This document shows positions 52,330 to 61,353 of a DNA stretch of 64,000 bases, piece after piece. Each line of letters starts with the position of its first letter. Position 1 is the first letter of the stretch. Location: the NCBI RefSeq assembly GCF_900177515.1, contig NZ_FXAK01000002.1, positions 538,001-602,000 of the forward strand. Direction: 5' to 3'. The stretch is from Azospirillum oryzae (GTDB lineage Bacteria > Pseudomonadota > Alphaproteobacteria > Azospirillales > Azospirillaceae). A program made the position numbers and the translations under genes. The notes under the pieces are model-generated. The model was given only the letters and a program-made list of their open reading frames with translations, was not told where the DNA came from and made no database searches.

Positions 52330-53076
52330 ATGAGCGCGGAATCGACCCTTCTCTATCTTGACGGCGTGTCGGTCAGCTTCGACGGCTTCAAGGCGCTGAA
52401 CAGCCTATCGCTGGTGATGATGCCTGGCGAGATGCGGGCGATCATCGGCCCCAACGGCGCCGGCAAGACGACGATGATGGACGTCATCACCGGCAAGACC
52501 CGCCCCGATACCGGCACCATCCTGTTCGAGGGCGACACCGACCTGACCCGCCTGCGCGAGGCGGCCATCGCCAATCTCGGCATCGGTCGCAAGTTCCAGC
52601 GCCCGACCGTCTTCGAACCGCACACGGTGTGGGACAACCTGGAACTGGCGCTGAAGGCACCGCGCCGGCCGCTGAAGACGCTGACCTACGCCATCAGCCG
52701 CGACGACCGCTCGCGGATCGAGGAAATCCTCGACATCACCCGCCTGTCCGCCCTGCGCAACCGTCAGGCCGGCAGCCTGTCGCACGGCCAGAAGCAGTGG
52801 CTGGAGATCGGCATGCTGCTGGCCCAGGACCCCAAGCTTCTGCTGGTCGACGAGCCGGTCGCCGGCATGACCGACGCCGAGACCGAACAGACCGCCGAAC
52901 TGCTGTGCAGCATCGCCGGCAAGCATTCGGTGATCGTGGTGGAGCATGACATGAGCTTCGTCCGCGCGCTCGGCGTCAAGGTGACGGTGCTGGCCGAAGG
53001 CTCCGTCCTGGCCGAAGGCTCGCTGGATGCGGTGAGTTCGAATCAACAGGTCATTGACACCTATCTCGGCCGCTGA
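52330..53076 (+). CDS. urtD: Urea ABC transporter ATPase UrtD
   Basis: This 248-aa LivG-type ATPase has Walker A GPNGAGKTTMMDVI, the signature LSHGQKQWLEIGMLL and Walker B LLLVDEPVAGM, with the switch His in VIVVEHDMSFV. The LSHGQKQWLEIG form of the signature is usual in UrtD. It powers the UrtBC channel. Confidence 0.95.
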   Translation: MSAESTLLYLDGVSVSFDGFKALNSLSLVMMPGEMRAIIGPNGAGKTTMMDVITGKTRPDTGTILFEGDTDLTRLREAAIANLGIGRKFQRPTVFEPHTVWDNLELALKAPRRPLKTLTYAISRDDRSRIEEILDITRLSALRNRQAGSLSHGQKQWLEIGMLLAQDPKLLLVDEPVAGMTDAETEQTAELLCSIAGKHSVIVVEHDMSFVRALGVKVTVLAEGSVLAEGSLDAVSSNQQVIDTYLGR

Positions 53077-53090
53077 CGGGAGATCCCAGG

Positions 53091-53786
53091 ATGCTGGACG
53101 TTCGTTCCCTCGATCTGCATTACGGCGCCGCCCAGGCCCTGCGCAGTGTTTCCATGAAGGCCGAAATCGGCAAGGTCACCTGTCTGGTCGGCCGCAACGG
53201 CGTCGGCAAGTCCAGCCTGCTGCGCGCCATCGTCGGGCTGAAGCCGGTGTCGGGCGGCTCCATCGGCTGGGACGGCGCCGACGTGACCAGGATGGCGCCG
53301 GCCGACCGGGCGCGCCGCGGCATCGCCTACGTGCCGCAGGGACGCGAGATCTTCCCGCTGCTGACCGTGCGGGAAAATCTGCTGACCGGCTACGCCCCGC
53401 TGCCGCGCTCGCAACGCTCCATTCCCGACGAGGTGTTCGAGCTGTTCCCGGTGCTGAAATCCATGCTGGAGCGCCGCGGCGGCGACCTGTCCGGCGGGCA
53501 GCAGCAGCAGCTCGCCATCGGCCGCGCTTTGGTGACGCGCCCGCGCCTGCTGGTGCTCGACGAGCCGACCGAGGGCATCCAGCCCTCCATCATCAAGGAT
53601 ATCGGCCGCGCCATCTCCTACCTGCGCGACAAGGGCACCATGGCGATCCTGCTGGTGGAGCAGTATTTCGATTTCGCCCGCGACCTTGCCGACGACTGGG
53701 TGGTGATGGAACGCGGCGAGGTGATGCTGTCCGGCCCCCGCAGCGGCCTGGACGAGCAGGAGGTGCGCAAGTACCTGACGGTGTGA
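53091..53786 (+). CDS. urtE: Urea ABC transporter ATPase UrtE
   Basis: This 231-aa LivF-type ATPase has Walker A GRNGVGKSSLLRAI, the signature LSGGQQQQLAIGRAL, Walker B LLVLDEPTEGI, and LLVEQYFDFA with Gln/Glu at the switch region typical of UrtE. It is last in the urt operon, 14 bp after urtD. No urease gene follows in this window. Confidence 0.95.
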   Translation: MLDVRSLDLHYGAAQALRSVSMKAEIGKVTCLVGRNGVGKSSLLRAIVGLKPVSGGSIGWDGADVTRMAPADRARRGIAYVPQGREIFPLLTVRENLLTGYAPLPRSQRSIPDEVFELFPVLKSMLERRGGDLSGGQQQQLAIGRALVTRPRLLVLDEPTEGIQPSIIKDIGRAISYLRDKGTMAILLVEQYFDFARDLADDWVVMERGEVMLSGPRSGLDEQEVRKYLTV

Positions 53787-53900
53787 TGCCGATGGCGGTG
53801 ATTTTCGGCCGGTGACCTACGGAATAACCGCGTTTCCATTGCGTCCTTCATCCATCGGGTCCGCCGTCCGGCGGACCGGTTTTTGGGGAGCAACCACGCA

Positions 53901-54296
53901 ATGATGTCCGCACTCCGTGTCACCGCCGCCGCCATCGGTCTGGGCGCCGTCCTGTTCGGCGCGCCCGCCTTCGCTCAGGACAAGGAGCCGGCCATGACGG
54001 GGAAGACCGCGATGGGTCCCGTCCTGACCGACGCGAAGGGCATGACGCTCTATGTCTTCGACAAGGACAGCGCCGGCAAGTCGGCCTGCAACGGGCCTTG
54101 CGCGACCAACTGGCCGCCGCTGATGGCTCCCGCCTCCGCCAAGCCGATGGGCAAATACACCGTGGTCACCCGCGACGACGGCAGCCACCAGTGGGCCTAC
54201 AACGGCAAGCCGCTCTATACCTGGGCCAAGGACATGAAGCCCGGCGACACCACCGGTGACGGCGTGAACAATGTCTGGCATGTGGCGAAGCCGTAA
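53901..54296 (+). CDS. Periplasmic COG4315-type repeat protein
   Basis: This 131-aa exported protein (signal MSALRVTAAAIGLGAVLFGA, cut near AFA) contains the paired Y-x-[FWY]-x-x-D motifs of this family: MTLYVFDKDSAGKSACNGPC and KPLYTWAKDMKPGD. Two Cys in CNGPC may form a disulfide. The family is often called a predicted lipoprotein, but no lipobox Cys is seen here. GGGGAG lies ten bases before the start. Function is unknown. Confidence 0.88.
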   Translation: MMSALRVTAAAIGLGAVLFGAPAFAQDKEPAMTGKTAMGPVLTDAKGMTLYVFDKDSAGKSACNGPCATNWPPLMAPASAKPMGKYTVVTRDDGSHQWAYNGKPLYTWAKDMKPGDTTGDGVNNVWHVAKP

Positions 54297-54433
54297 GGCC
54301 CCGCCACGCGGTGCCGTGGTGGTGAATCCGCCCCACGGTGCCGCGCAATTTCGGAGTATACTTCGCCTGTCGAGGTAATTCGCAAACATCGGCTTCGCAG
54401 CCGGCGCTCTTTAATGGTCGTTAAGGATCGAAG

Positions 54434-54631
54434 ATGCAAGATGTCCTCACCGTCATCTTGCTCATGGAGCAGCAGGCCATGTCGATCTACAACGCCGCCT
54501 CGTTCGAAGCCACCCCCTCCGCCGAACCGAAGGTCCGCAAGATGAGCGGCCTGCCGCGACTGGCGGTGTGGGCCGTGATGATCGGCGCGCCCTGGGTGGT
54601 GATCGTGCAGGCGGTGCGCCTGATCTTTTGA
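54434..54631 (+). CDS. Small membrane protein, unknown
   Basis: This 65-aa ORF has one C-terminal membrane helix (LAVWAVMIGAPWVVIVQAV, about residues 43-61) and a hydrophobic start (DVLTVILLMEQQAM). AAGGATCG precedes the ATG. Codon use is consistent with coding. No family is recognised. Confidence 0.55.
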   Translation: MQDVLTVILLMEQQAMSIYNAASFEATPSAEPKVRKMSGLPRLAVWAVMIGAPWVVIVQAVRLIF

Positions 54632-54670
54632 GGTTTTATCCTTCAGGCCTGGCGCACCTCCTTCGCATCG

Positions 54671-55564
54671 TTACTGGGCCGTCGGCACCCAGGGTTCCAG
54701 CGCGCCGATCTTCTTGGCCCGCTTCTCGTCCGCCGACAGTTTGAAATTGTGCCCATAGGGCGCGCTCTCGAACGAGCCGTATCCGGGATTGGCCAGCATC
54801 AGCCAGTCGCGCCCGAAATGCTCCTTCACCGTCTCATAGGCCTTCATCCGCTCCGCCTCGCTGCCGTTGGCGGCGTCGGTGAAGTCGCCGAAATTGTCGC
54901 CGAACAGCAGAACGATCCGGTAATCCTTGGCGATATAGGCGCGGCGCGCGCTCTTCGCCGAACCCCATTCCGGCTTTTCCTTCGACATCAGGAAGGTATC
55001 GACGTTCCCGCCCATCGGGAAGCCCAGCGCCTGCGCGTTGCGGCGGGTCGGCTCCTCCTGGTCGGCACTGCGGTTGGTGACATAGAAGACCTTGACGCCC
55101 TTCGACTCGGCGTACTGGGTGAACTCCACCGCGCCCGGCACCGCCGTCGCCTTCTCCGCCTTCACCCAGGCGTCCCAGGTCTTCGGCGAGAAGTCGGTGC
55201 CGCTGGTCACCAGACCGGTCTGGTAGGCGGAGTTGTCCATCGCCGTCTCGTCCAGGTCCAGCACCACGGCCGGCGGCAGCTCCTGGTAACTGCCGGTCTG
55301 CTCGGTCGCCGAGGTCCAGTTCTTGTCGGCCAGCGCCTTGTCCAGCTGGATCCTGCCCAGCGCATAGACCGCCAGCGCGTTGGCCTTGTATTCGACCGAC
55401 CGCTGCATCCACAGCTCGGCGTTCAGCAGGTCGTTCTGGGGCACCGGACCTTGGGGCGCCGGATCTGCCGCCAGGGCGGGGCCGGCGAGAAGGGAGAGGA
55501 CAACCGCACCGGACAGCAACGACCAGCGCCCGGAACAGGCGGAATTGCGCATCGACACACCCAT
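54671..55564 (-). CDS. Class C-like acid phosphatase / 5'-nucleotidase, lipoprotein e(P4) family
   Basis: This 297-aa exported HAD phosphatase has signal WSLLSGAVVLSLLAGPALA and catalytic DxDxT in VVLDLDETAMDNSAYQ. Motif II is in FYVTNRSADQEEPTRRN, and motif III/IV acidic residues are in LLFGDNFGDFTDA. Related enzymes release phosphate from nucleotides in the periplasm or outer membrane. There is no lipobox Cys at the signal end, so it is probably soluble. An alternative ATG lies at 55552. Confidence 0.9.
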   Translation of the reverse strand: MGVSMRNSACSGRWSLLSGAVVLSLLAGPALAADPAPQGPVPQNDLLNAELWMQRSVEYKANALAVYALGRIQLDKALADKNWTSATEQTGSYQELPPAVVLDLDETAMDNSAYQTGLVTSGTDFSPKTWDAWVKAEKATAVPGAVEFTQYAESKGVKVFYVTNRSADQEEPTRRNAQALGFPMGGNVDTFLMSKEKPEWGSAKSARRAYIAKDYRIVLLFGDNFGDFTDAANGSEAERMKAYETVKEHFGRDWLMLANPGYGSFESAPYGHNFKLSADEKRAKKIGALEPWVPTAQ

Positions 55565-55921
55565 CCATCAAGTGTCATGGAACCGTCATCGAAGCACAGA
55601 TCCGGGCGCTTGGCGACGGTCGCGTGACGCTTGCGTCACGGTATCTCGGTACGCTCCTCCGGTTCGTTCCCCGGTTCCGTCCGACGCAGTGGGATCGCGG
55701 CCTTCCGCCGCCATCCGCGCTCCACCTGCAGGCTCCAGCTCCGTTGGGCGTTGGGCAGGGCATGGTCGGGCTCCCGATCGATGCCGACCGCCCCGGTCAT
55801 CACCGTCGACCCGGATGAAACCCGCCGGCCCGCACCTGCGCCTCCCGCTCTCCGGGATGGAAGGGGTCGGGGATGCGGTCCTGGTCCATGGCCGTGCTCC
55901 TGCCATCAAGGGTGAAAGCAT
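55565..55921. other. Intergenic stretch with a 16-bp dyad
   Basis: No gene is seen in 357 bp. A perfect dyad GTGACGC-TT-GCGTCAC lies at 55624-55639, about 60 bp upstream of the acid phosphatase gene, and is a plausible operator for it. The regulator is unknown. Confidence 0.5.
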
Positions 55922-56554
55922 TCAGGCGGTCTGCGGAATCGCACTCTGGGGCATCGGGGTCAGCGCCGGGATCGCCTCCACCCGCTCCAGCCAGCGGCGG
56001 ACCGCCGGGTAGGGATCGAGCGGGATGTGGCCTTCCGGCGCGCGGGCGACATAGGCGTAGCAGGCGATGTCGGCGATGGTCGGCCGTTCCGCCGCCAGCC
56101 AGTCGCGGCTTGCCAGATGGCCGTCCATGAAGCGCAGCACGCGCCCGGCGACCGCCTGCGCGTCGGTCAGCGACGCGGCCCCGCCCCACAGCGTCAGGAT
56201 GCGCGCCAACGCCGGCCCGAAGCGCAGGTCGCCCGCCGCGACCGACAGCCAGCGCTGCACCCGCGCCGCGTCCTCCGGCGCCTTCGGATTCCACAGGCCG
56301 GAGGCGTCATAGCGGTCGGCGAGATAGACCAGGATGGCGACCGAGTCCGGCAGCACGAGGTCGCCGTCGACCAGCACCGGGATCTGCCCGAAGGGGTTGA
56401 GGGCAAGGAAGCTCTCCGACCGCCGCAGCTCGGCGCCGGCCTCGACGAAGCGGTAAGGCAGGCCGAGGATGTTCAGAAACGCTTCCGCCCGGTGGCTGTG
56501 CCCCGACAGCGGCGTGCCGTAGAGCGTGATCGCGGGTTCGGCGGTGGTGCTCAT
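55922..56554 (-). CDS. Glutathione S-transferase family protein
   Basis: This 210-aa protein has an N-terminal thioredoxin-like domain (ITLYGTPLSGHSHRAEAFLN, NPFGQIPVLVDGDLVLPDS with the Glu/Asp-Ser glutathione site) and a C-terminal helical domain with ERPTIADIACYAYVARAPEG. It probably detoxifies an electrophile. ATG 56554 follows AAGGGACC. The gene is divergent from a LysR gene 125 bp away, which probably regulates it. Confidence 0.9.
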   Translation of the reverse strand: MSTTAEPAITLYGTPLSGHSHRAEAFLNILGLPYRFVEAGAELRRSESFLALNPFGQIPVLVDGDLVLPDSVAILVYLADRYDASGLWNPKAPEDAARVQRWLSVAAGDLRFGPALARILTLWGGAASLTDAQAVAGRVLRFMDGHLASRDWLAAERPTIADIACYAYVARAPEGHIPLDPYPAVRRWLERVEAIPALTPMPQSAIPQTA

Positions 56555-56679
56555 CGGACAGGTCCCTTTTGGCGGTGTTTGGCGATGTCTGTTTCGCGGA
56601 TGCGCCCATCCAACCACTTGCGCGCTTCCGCAGGAATGCGCTTTCATCACAAGGAACTCTTTCAGAAAACGGAACAATC

Positions 56680-57579
56680 GTGGACCGGCTCGACGAATTG
56701 GCGATCTTCGTCGCGATCCTGGAGGCCGGCAGCCTCGCCGGCGCGGCGAAGCGGCTGCGGCGGTCGGCGCCCGCCGTCACCCGCGCGTTGTCCGGGCTGG
56801 AGGAGCGGCTGGGCCTGCGGCTGATCGAGCGGACCACCCGCAACCTCGCACCCACCGATGCCGGCCGTCGGCTGGCCGAGCAGGCGCGCCGGCTTCTCGC
56901 CGACTATGACGAGGCGCTGGCCGCCACCGGCACCGACCGGCCGTTGCGCGGGCGTCTGCGCGTCACCGCGCCGGTGATGTTCGGGCGCAAGCATGTGACG
57001 CCTCTGGTCCTCGACTTCATGCGGGCCTTCCCAGACATCCGGGTCGAGCTGGTGCTGTCCGACGGCAACCTCGACCTGATCGAGGAGGAATTGGACGTGG
57101 CGATCCGCATCGGCCCCTTGCCCGATTCCGGCCTCGTCGCCCGGCGGGTGGGGCAGGTCGGGCGCTATCTGGTCGCCAGCCCCGCATATCTGGCGCGATG
57201 CGGCAGGCCCTTGATGCCGGAGGATCTGGCCGGCCACGACCTCATCCTGTCGACCGCCCGGCCCCGGCCGCCCGACTGGCGCTTCCTGGTCGACGGGCGG
57301 GAGCGGGTGGTCCGGGTCACCCCGCGCCTGTCGGTCAGCCACATCGAGCCGGCGCTGCTCGCCGCCCGCGATGGGCATGGCATCGCCCGGCCGCTGTCCT
57401 ATCAGGCGGCCGACGATCTCGCCGCCGGCACCCTGGTGCGCCTGATGCCGCACACCGAACCGGCGCCGCTGCCGGTCCATGTCGTGGTGCCGACGGCACG
57501 GCTGATGCCGGGCCGGGTTCGCGCCTTCCTCGACCATGCGGTGGACGGGCTGTCGGCGCTGGCCGTCCTGCGTGGCTGA
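56680..57579 (+). CDS. LysR family transcriptional regulator
   Basis: This 299-aa protein has an N-terminal HTH (LDELAIFVAILEAGSLAGAA, SAPAVTRALSGLEERLG) and an effector domain with IRVELVLSDGNLDLIEEELD and DVAIRIGPLPDSGLVARRVG. This is the large CrgA/YafC-like branch of LysR proteins. The GTG start at 56680 gives VDRLDELAIF. It is divergent from the GST gene, its likely target. Confidence 0.88.
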   Translation: MDRLDELAIFVAILEAGSLAGAAKRLRRSAPAVTRALSGLEERLGLRLIERTTRNLAPTDAGRRLAEQARRLLADYDEALAATGTDRPLRGRLRVTAPVMFGRKHVTPLVLDFMRAFPDIRVELVLSDGNLDLIEEELDVAIRIGPLPDSGLVARRVGQVGRYLVASPAYLARCGRPLMPEDLAGHDLILSTARPRPPDWRFLVDGRERVVRVTPRLSVSHIEPALLAARDGHGIARPLSYQAADDLAAGTLVRLMPHTEPAPLPVHVVVPTARLMPGRVRAFLDHAVDGLSALAVLRG

Positions 57580-57597
57580 TTGACCCCGAGCGGGGCC

Positions 57598-58548
57598 TCA
57601 GGGGTCGCGGGCGACACGGATGCCGTAGGCGGCATAGCCGATCTCCGCCCCGTCGATCCGGCGGACGGCCGAGCGGACATAGCGTGGATGGCTGTGCCAT
57701 GACCCGCCGCGCATCACCCGCTGCGTGCATTTCCCGGCGCCATCCGCCGCGCAGTCCTCCACCCACTGCCAGACATTGCCGAGCATGTCGTAGAGGCCGA
57801 AGCCGTTGGGCCGGTAGCTGCCGACCGGCGCGGTGAACAGGGCGCCGTCGCGGCAGTTCGCGACCTCCCAGTCGGTGAAGCGGTCCTTGGCGCTCAGGTC
57901 GGCACCGTTCGCGGCGTCGCACCCCTTGGCCGGATCGTCGCCCCACCAGCGGGCGGTCCGGGTGCCGGCGCGGGCGGCATATTCCCACTCCGCGTCCGTC
58001 GGCAGGCGGTAGGGCTTGCCGGTCCGCCGGCTGAGCCAGTCCACATAGGCCCGGGCGTCGTACCAGCTGATGCAGACAGCCGGGTCGCGGTTCGTCTGGT
58101 CGAAGCCCGGCCGGCGCCAGGAGAAATGCCAGCGCGGCAGCAGTTCCGTCTCGCCGGCATAGCCGCGGCAGGTCGTCCGCGATTTGTAACCGCTGTCCTG
58201 GATGAACCGGGCGTACTCGCCGCGGGTGACCGGATATTTGCCGATGGCGACGGGATGCCGGATCGACACCGGGTGTTGCAGCGGTTCGTCGGGAAAGCGC
58301 TCCCGTTCCGAGTCGGGCGAACCCTGGAGATCGCTGCCGGCGGGAATCGCCACCAGGACCGGGGCGTCGGGATGGTCCCAGATCTCGCCGTTCGGACTAC
58401 CCGCCTGCCAGTGCTGGAAGGCCGCCAGCCGTTCGGCGCGCCAGCCGGACAGGTCCTCCGGCTCCGTCCGGCGCCAGCCGGCAAGCGCCGCCAGCACGAG
58501 AATAAGGACGACCACCGCGCCCACGGAGCCGGGCAGGGTGACAGACAT
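57598..58548 (-). CDS. Membrane-anchored formylglycine-generating-enzyme-like (SUMF1 domain) protein
   Basis: This 316-aa protein has one N-terminal membrane helix (VGAVVVLILVLAALAGW, residues 9-25), placing the rest in the periplasm. The FGE-sulfatase domain spans about 70-315: HPVAIGKYPVTRGEYARFI, PVCISWYDARAYVDWLS (as PAVC), YRLPTDAEWEYAARAGT, LYDMLGNVWQWVEDC and MRGGSW. Many such proteins are not sulfatase activators but related enzymes or structural proteins. The frame extends to 58803, but the longer N-terminus lacks features. ATG 58602 is an alternative. Confidence 0.85.
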   Translation of the reverse strand: MSVTLPGSVGAVVVLILVLAALAGWRRTEPEDLSGWRAERLAAFQHWQAGSPNGEIWDHPDAPVLVAIPAGSDLQGSPDSERERFPDEPLQHPVSIRHPVAIGKYPVTRGEYARFIQDSGYKSRTTCRGYAGETELLPRWHFSWRRPGFDQTNRDPAVCISWYDARAYVDWLSRRTGKPYRLPTDAEWEYAARAGTRTARWWGDDPAKGCDAANGADLSAKDRFTDWEVANCRDGALFTAPVGSYRPNGFGLYDMLGNVWQWVEDCAADGAGKCTQRVMRGGSWHSHPRYVRSAVRRIDGAEIGYAAYGIRVARDP

Positions 58549-58805
58549 GGCGGGGAGCCCTCTTGCAGGGGTGGCTTCGGCGGGAATGCGGGTGCGGATC
58601 ATGCCCACCATTTCCCCGCGATGCCGCGCATCGGGCAACCGCGCGTCCGTGTCCCGGTCGTGGCACTTCCCCGCCGGTGCGGGACACGGGTGGCCGACGC
58701 TCTGCCCCTTTGAATTATGGCGGAAGCGGTAAGCGTCGAAGACGGTGTCCTGCTGTTGGTGCGGGCAGACGTTCAACGGAGCGTTGACACCACAGGAGCA
58801 CACAC

Positions 58806-59327
58806 ATGGCTGCCTATCCCGCGGACCTCACGCGCGCGCTGTTCGTCGCCGGCCTGCGCAACGCCCATGCGCTGGAACAGCAGGCGCTTGCCCTGATGGA
58901 CCGCCAGCTCGACCGCCTCGTGAATTATCCGGAGGTCTCCGACCATCTGCGCATGCACCGTGGCGAGACCGAGTCCCAGATCACCCGCATCGAGCAGATC
59001 CTGGACCAGCTGCAGGAAAGCCATTCCGGGCTGAAGGACACCGCCATGTCGATCATGGGCAATCTGGCGGCGCTCGGCCATACCTTCGCCGAGGACGAGA
59101 TCCTCAAGAACTCCTTCGCCAACTACGCCTTCGAAAATTTCGAGGTGGCGAGCTACCGCTCGCTGCTGACGGTGGCGGATGCCGGCAACTTCGCCTTCGC
59201 CACGCCGTTGCTGCAGACCTCGCTGCGCGAGGAGGAGGCGATGGCCTCCTGGGTGATCGAGAATGTGCCGAAGCTGACGCTGAAGTACCTGTCGCTGAAG
59301 GCCGGCGATCACACCGCCGGCCGCTGA
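58806..59327 (+). CDS. DUF892 ferritin-like protein (YciE/YciF family)
   Basis: This 173-aa four-helix protein has Glu/His positions in LRNAHALEQQALALMDRQLD, VSDHLRMHRGETESQITRIE, FENFEVASYRSLLTVAD and SLREEEAMASWVIENV, matching the DUF892 stress-protein family. These ferritin-like proteins are induced by osmotic or general stress. GGAG lies before the ATG. A terminator follows. Confidence 0.9.
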   Translation: MAAYPADLTRALFVAGLRNAHALEQQALALMDRQLDRLVNYPEVSDHLRMHRGETESQITRIEQILDQLQESHSGLKDTAMSIMGNLAALGHTFAEDEILKNSFANYAFENFEVASYRSLLTVADAGNFAFATPLLQTSLREEEAMASWVIENVPKLTLKYLSLKAGDHTAGR

Positions 59328-59349
59328 CGCCGAGATTGAGGGTATGAGA

Positions 59350-59386
59350 AAGGCCGGGGAGGACAGGCTCTTCCCCGGCCTTTTCC
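59350..59386 (+). terminator. Intrinsic terminator after the DUF892 gene
   Basis: AAGGCCGGGGA, an 11-nt loop and TCCCCGGCCTT form an 11-bp stem followed by TTCC. It could also act for the opposite strand through its A-rich left side. Confidence 0.75.
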
Positions 59387-59416
59387 GTGCGGCACCTTTC
59401 CAGCGCCTGACGGCGG

Positions 59417-59629
59417 TCAGACGTCGTAAATCGGGCCGGGGGTCTTCCTGTTGGCGCCGCCGGCCTTTTCCTCGGACTTTTCGGTCAGGGTCTTGTCGCG
59501 GTCCTGGTCGGTGCCGGCGGTGGATGGCTTGCCGCCTCCGGCGGCGGTGGACGGCTTGCCGCCCTTGGCCTTGTCGGCCTGCGCCGTTTCGGTCTGCGGT
59601 TTCTCATGCTTGGACGCATCGTTCATCAT
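59417..59629 (-). CDS. Small hydrophilic Lys/Gly/Thr-rich protein
   Basis: This 70-aa ORF encodes a highly charged, probably disordered protein with GGKPSTA repeated (KGGKPSTAAGGGKPSTAG) and an acidic/basic middle (DQDRDKTLTEKSEEKAGG). GGGAG lies five to six bases before ATG 59629. Such small hydrophilic proteins are often stress-related. No family is recognised. Confidence 0.6.
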   Translation of the reverse strand: MMNDASKHEKPQTETAQADKAKGGKPSTAAGGGKPSTAGTDQDRDKTLTEKSEEKAGGANRKTPGPIYDV

Positions 59630-59824
59630 GGGTGCTCCCGCTTGTGGCGATGCTTTCCCAACAGCGTGAACCGGCTGCCGTTGCCGACAATCCGCTGTCG
59701 GCCCCCGGCCCGCCATCGCTGCACTGCAACGCAGCCCTCCGGCCTTGTCCGGATTTTGCCCGGTGACGAGCCGGGGGGCTTTGCCGTAAGAAACTGGGCG
59801 GGTTTCAAAACGGATGGCTCCCCC

Positions 59825-60583
59825 GTGTTCCGATCGGTCTCACTCTGCCTGTTCATCGCCGCGGCCGGCGGTCTTGCGGGCTGCACCTCCGACTATTCTC
59901 CCAACACCTACGCCTCCAGCGCGGTCCAGCAGGCCAACAAGGTGGAGCCGGGCGTCGTCGTCGGATTCCGTCAGGTGGCGATCAGCGCCAACGGCACGGT
60001 CGGCGCGGTCAGCGGCGGGGCGGCCGGCGGCATCCTCGGCGCGCAGGTGGGGTCGGGCGGCATGAACGCCGCGTTGGGCACCGTCGGCGGCACGGCGATC
60101 GGCGGCCTGCTGGGCACGGCGATGGAGCATATCGCCGGCGACACCACCGGCTGGGAATACATCGTCCGCAAATCTAACGGCGATCTGCTGTCGCTGACCC
60201 AGAAGGAGCCGCAGCCGCTGCCCATCGGCCAGAAGGTTCTGGTCATCACCGGCAGCCAGGCCCGCATCGTCCCCGACTATTCCAGCCCGGCCGATCCCGC
60301 GCCCGCCAAGCCCGACTCGCCCAAGCCCGAAGCCCCCAAGCCCGATTCGCCGCGTTCGGAAGCGCCGAAATCGGACATCAAGGCGATCCCGCTCGCCCCG
60401 CCGACCGAATCGGCCGCGCCGGCGGCACCCGCTCCGGCGGAGCAGTCCGCCACCGAACCGGCATCGCCCGCCAGCGGCGGCGGCCCGATCCGCCTGACCG
60501 CCCCCACCGACTCCGCTCCCGCGTCCGCGGCGACCCCGGAGCCGGCAAGCCCGCCCCCCGCAGAGCCGAAGCCGGCCGAATAG
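59825..60583 (+). CDS. Outer membrane lipoprotein, SlyB-like glycine-zipper, Pro-rich tail
   Basis: This 252-aa protein starts at GTG 59825 (VFRSVSLCLFIAAAGGLAGC), which gives a clean lipobox LAGC for lipid attachment. A SlyB/Pcp-like glycine-zipper domain follows: VSGGAAGGILGAQVGSGG, GTVGGTAIGGLLGTAMEH, then WEYIVRKSNGDLLSLTQKEP and a conserved QKVLVITGSQARIVPDY. The last roughly 105 residues are Pro/Ala/Ser/Glu-rich with KPDSPKPEAP-type repeats and probably span the periplasm. The usual family length is about 150, so the tail is an extension. Confidence 0.85.
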   Translation: MFRSVSLCLFIAAAGGLAGCTSDYSPNTYASSAVQQANKVEPGVVVGFRQVAISANGTVGAVSGGAAGGILGAQVGSGGMNAALGTVGGTAIGGLLGTAMEHIAGDTTGWEYIVRKSNGDLLSLTQKEPQPLPIGQKVLVITGSQARIVPDYSSPADPAPAKPDSPKPEAPKPDSPRSEAPKSDIKAIPLAPPTESAAPAAPAPAEQSATEPASPASGGGPIRLTAPTDSAPASAATPEPASPPPAEPKPAE

Positions 60584-60658
60584 CAGCACCATACTTGTCC
60601 GAATGGCCGGGATGGCGCACAGTCCGTTGGTCCAACAGAGATCACCGGCCGAGGGTCC

Positions 60659-61171
60659 ATGTCCGCCGTCGATACCGCACAGAACGCCGCTCCCGCTCCG
60701 GCCCCCACTCCCGCCATGACCAGGGAGGAGCTGGAGGAGTTGATCCGCGAGGGGGTTCCCCTGGTCGGGAACTTCGGCATCGTCGTGGAAAGCCTGGGCG
60801 CCGGGACGATTCGCCTGCGCCTGCCCTACAAGGACGATTTCGTCCGGCCCGGCGGCACCGTCACCGGCCCGGCGATGTTCGGGCTGGCCGACGTGGCGCT
60901 CTATGGCGCGGTACTGAGCCTGATCGGCCGGGTCGAGCTGGCGGTGACCACCAGCATGACCATCAACTTCCTGCGCCGCCCGCCGCCCGTCGCCATCATC
61001 GCCGAGGCGCGCGTCCTGAAACTGGGCAAGCGGCTGGCCTATGGCGAGATCCTGCTGTTCTCCGAAGGCGATCCGGAGCCGGTCGCCCACGTCACCGGAA
61101 CCTACTCCATCCCGCCGCATGCCCCCGTCACTGTTGCGGTATCTCATTACCGCGTGGATGAGGTGCCATAA
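60659..61171 (+). CDS. PaaI-family hotdog thioesterase
   Basis: This 170-aa protein has a hotdog fold with FVRPGGTVTGPAMFGLADVA (active-site helix), LAVTTSMTINFLRRPPP and AEARVLKLGKRLAYGE, typical of acyl-CoA thioesterases of the PaaI/YbgC type. The substrate is unknown. It lies directly before rplM, an arrangement I recall from related Rhodospirillales genomes. Confidence 0.85.
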   Translation: MSAVDTAQNAAPAPAPTPAMTREELEELIREGVPLVGNFGIVVESLGAGTIRLRLPYKDDFVRPGGTVTGPAMFGLADVALYGAVLSLIGRVELAVTTSMTINFLRRPPPVAIIAEARVLKLGKRLAYGEILLFSEGDPEPVAHVTGTYSIPPHAPVTVAVSHYRVDEVP

Positions 61172-61257
61172 AAAGTCGTTTCGAATCAACGGGTTTGCTT
61201 GACCGGTATCTGAATACCGCGCTCGCAAGGCCTTGAAAGTAAACGGAAATTTTTCCG

Positions 61258-61286
61258 TTGACAGAGGTGTGCTCCGGCCCGTAGAA
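61258..61286 (+). promoter_or_regulatory. Probable promoter of rplM-rpsI
   Basis: TTGACA at 61258-61263, then 17 bp, then GTAGAA at about 61281-61286. The -35 is perfect and the -10 only partial, which is common in GC-rich alphaproteobacteria. It lies about 70 bp before rplM, leaving room for a leader. Confidence 0.5.
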
Positions 61287-61353
61287 AGCCGTCCGCTTCG
61301 GCGCCCCGGTATCGGCGGCCTGCCGATCCGTATTCGAAGAAACGAGTGTGGCG

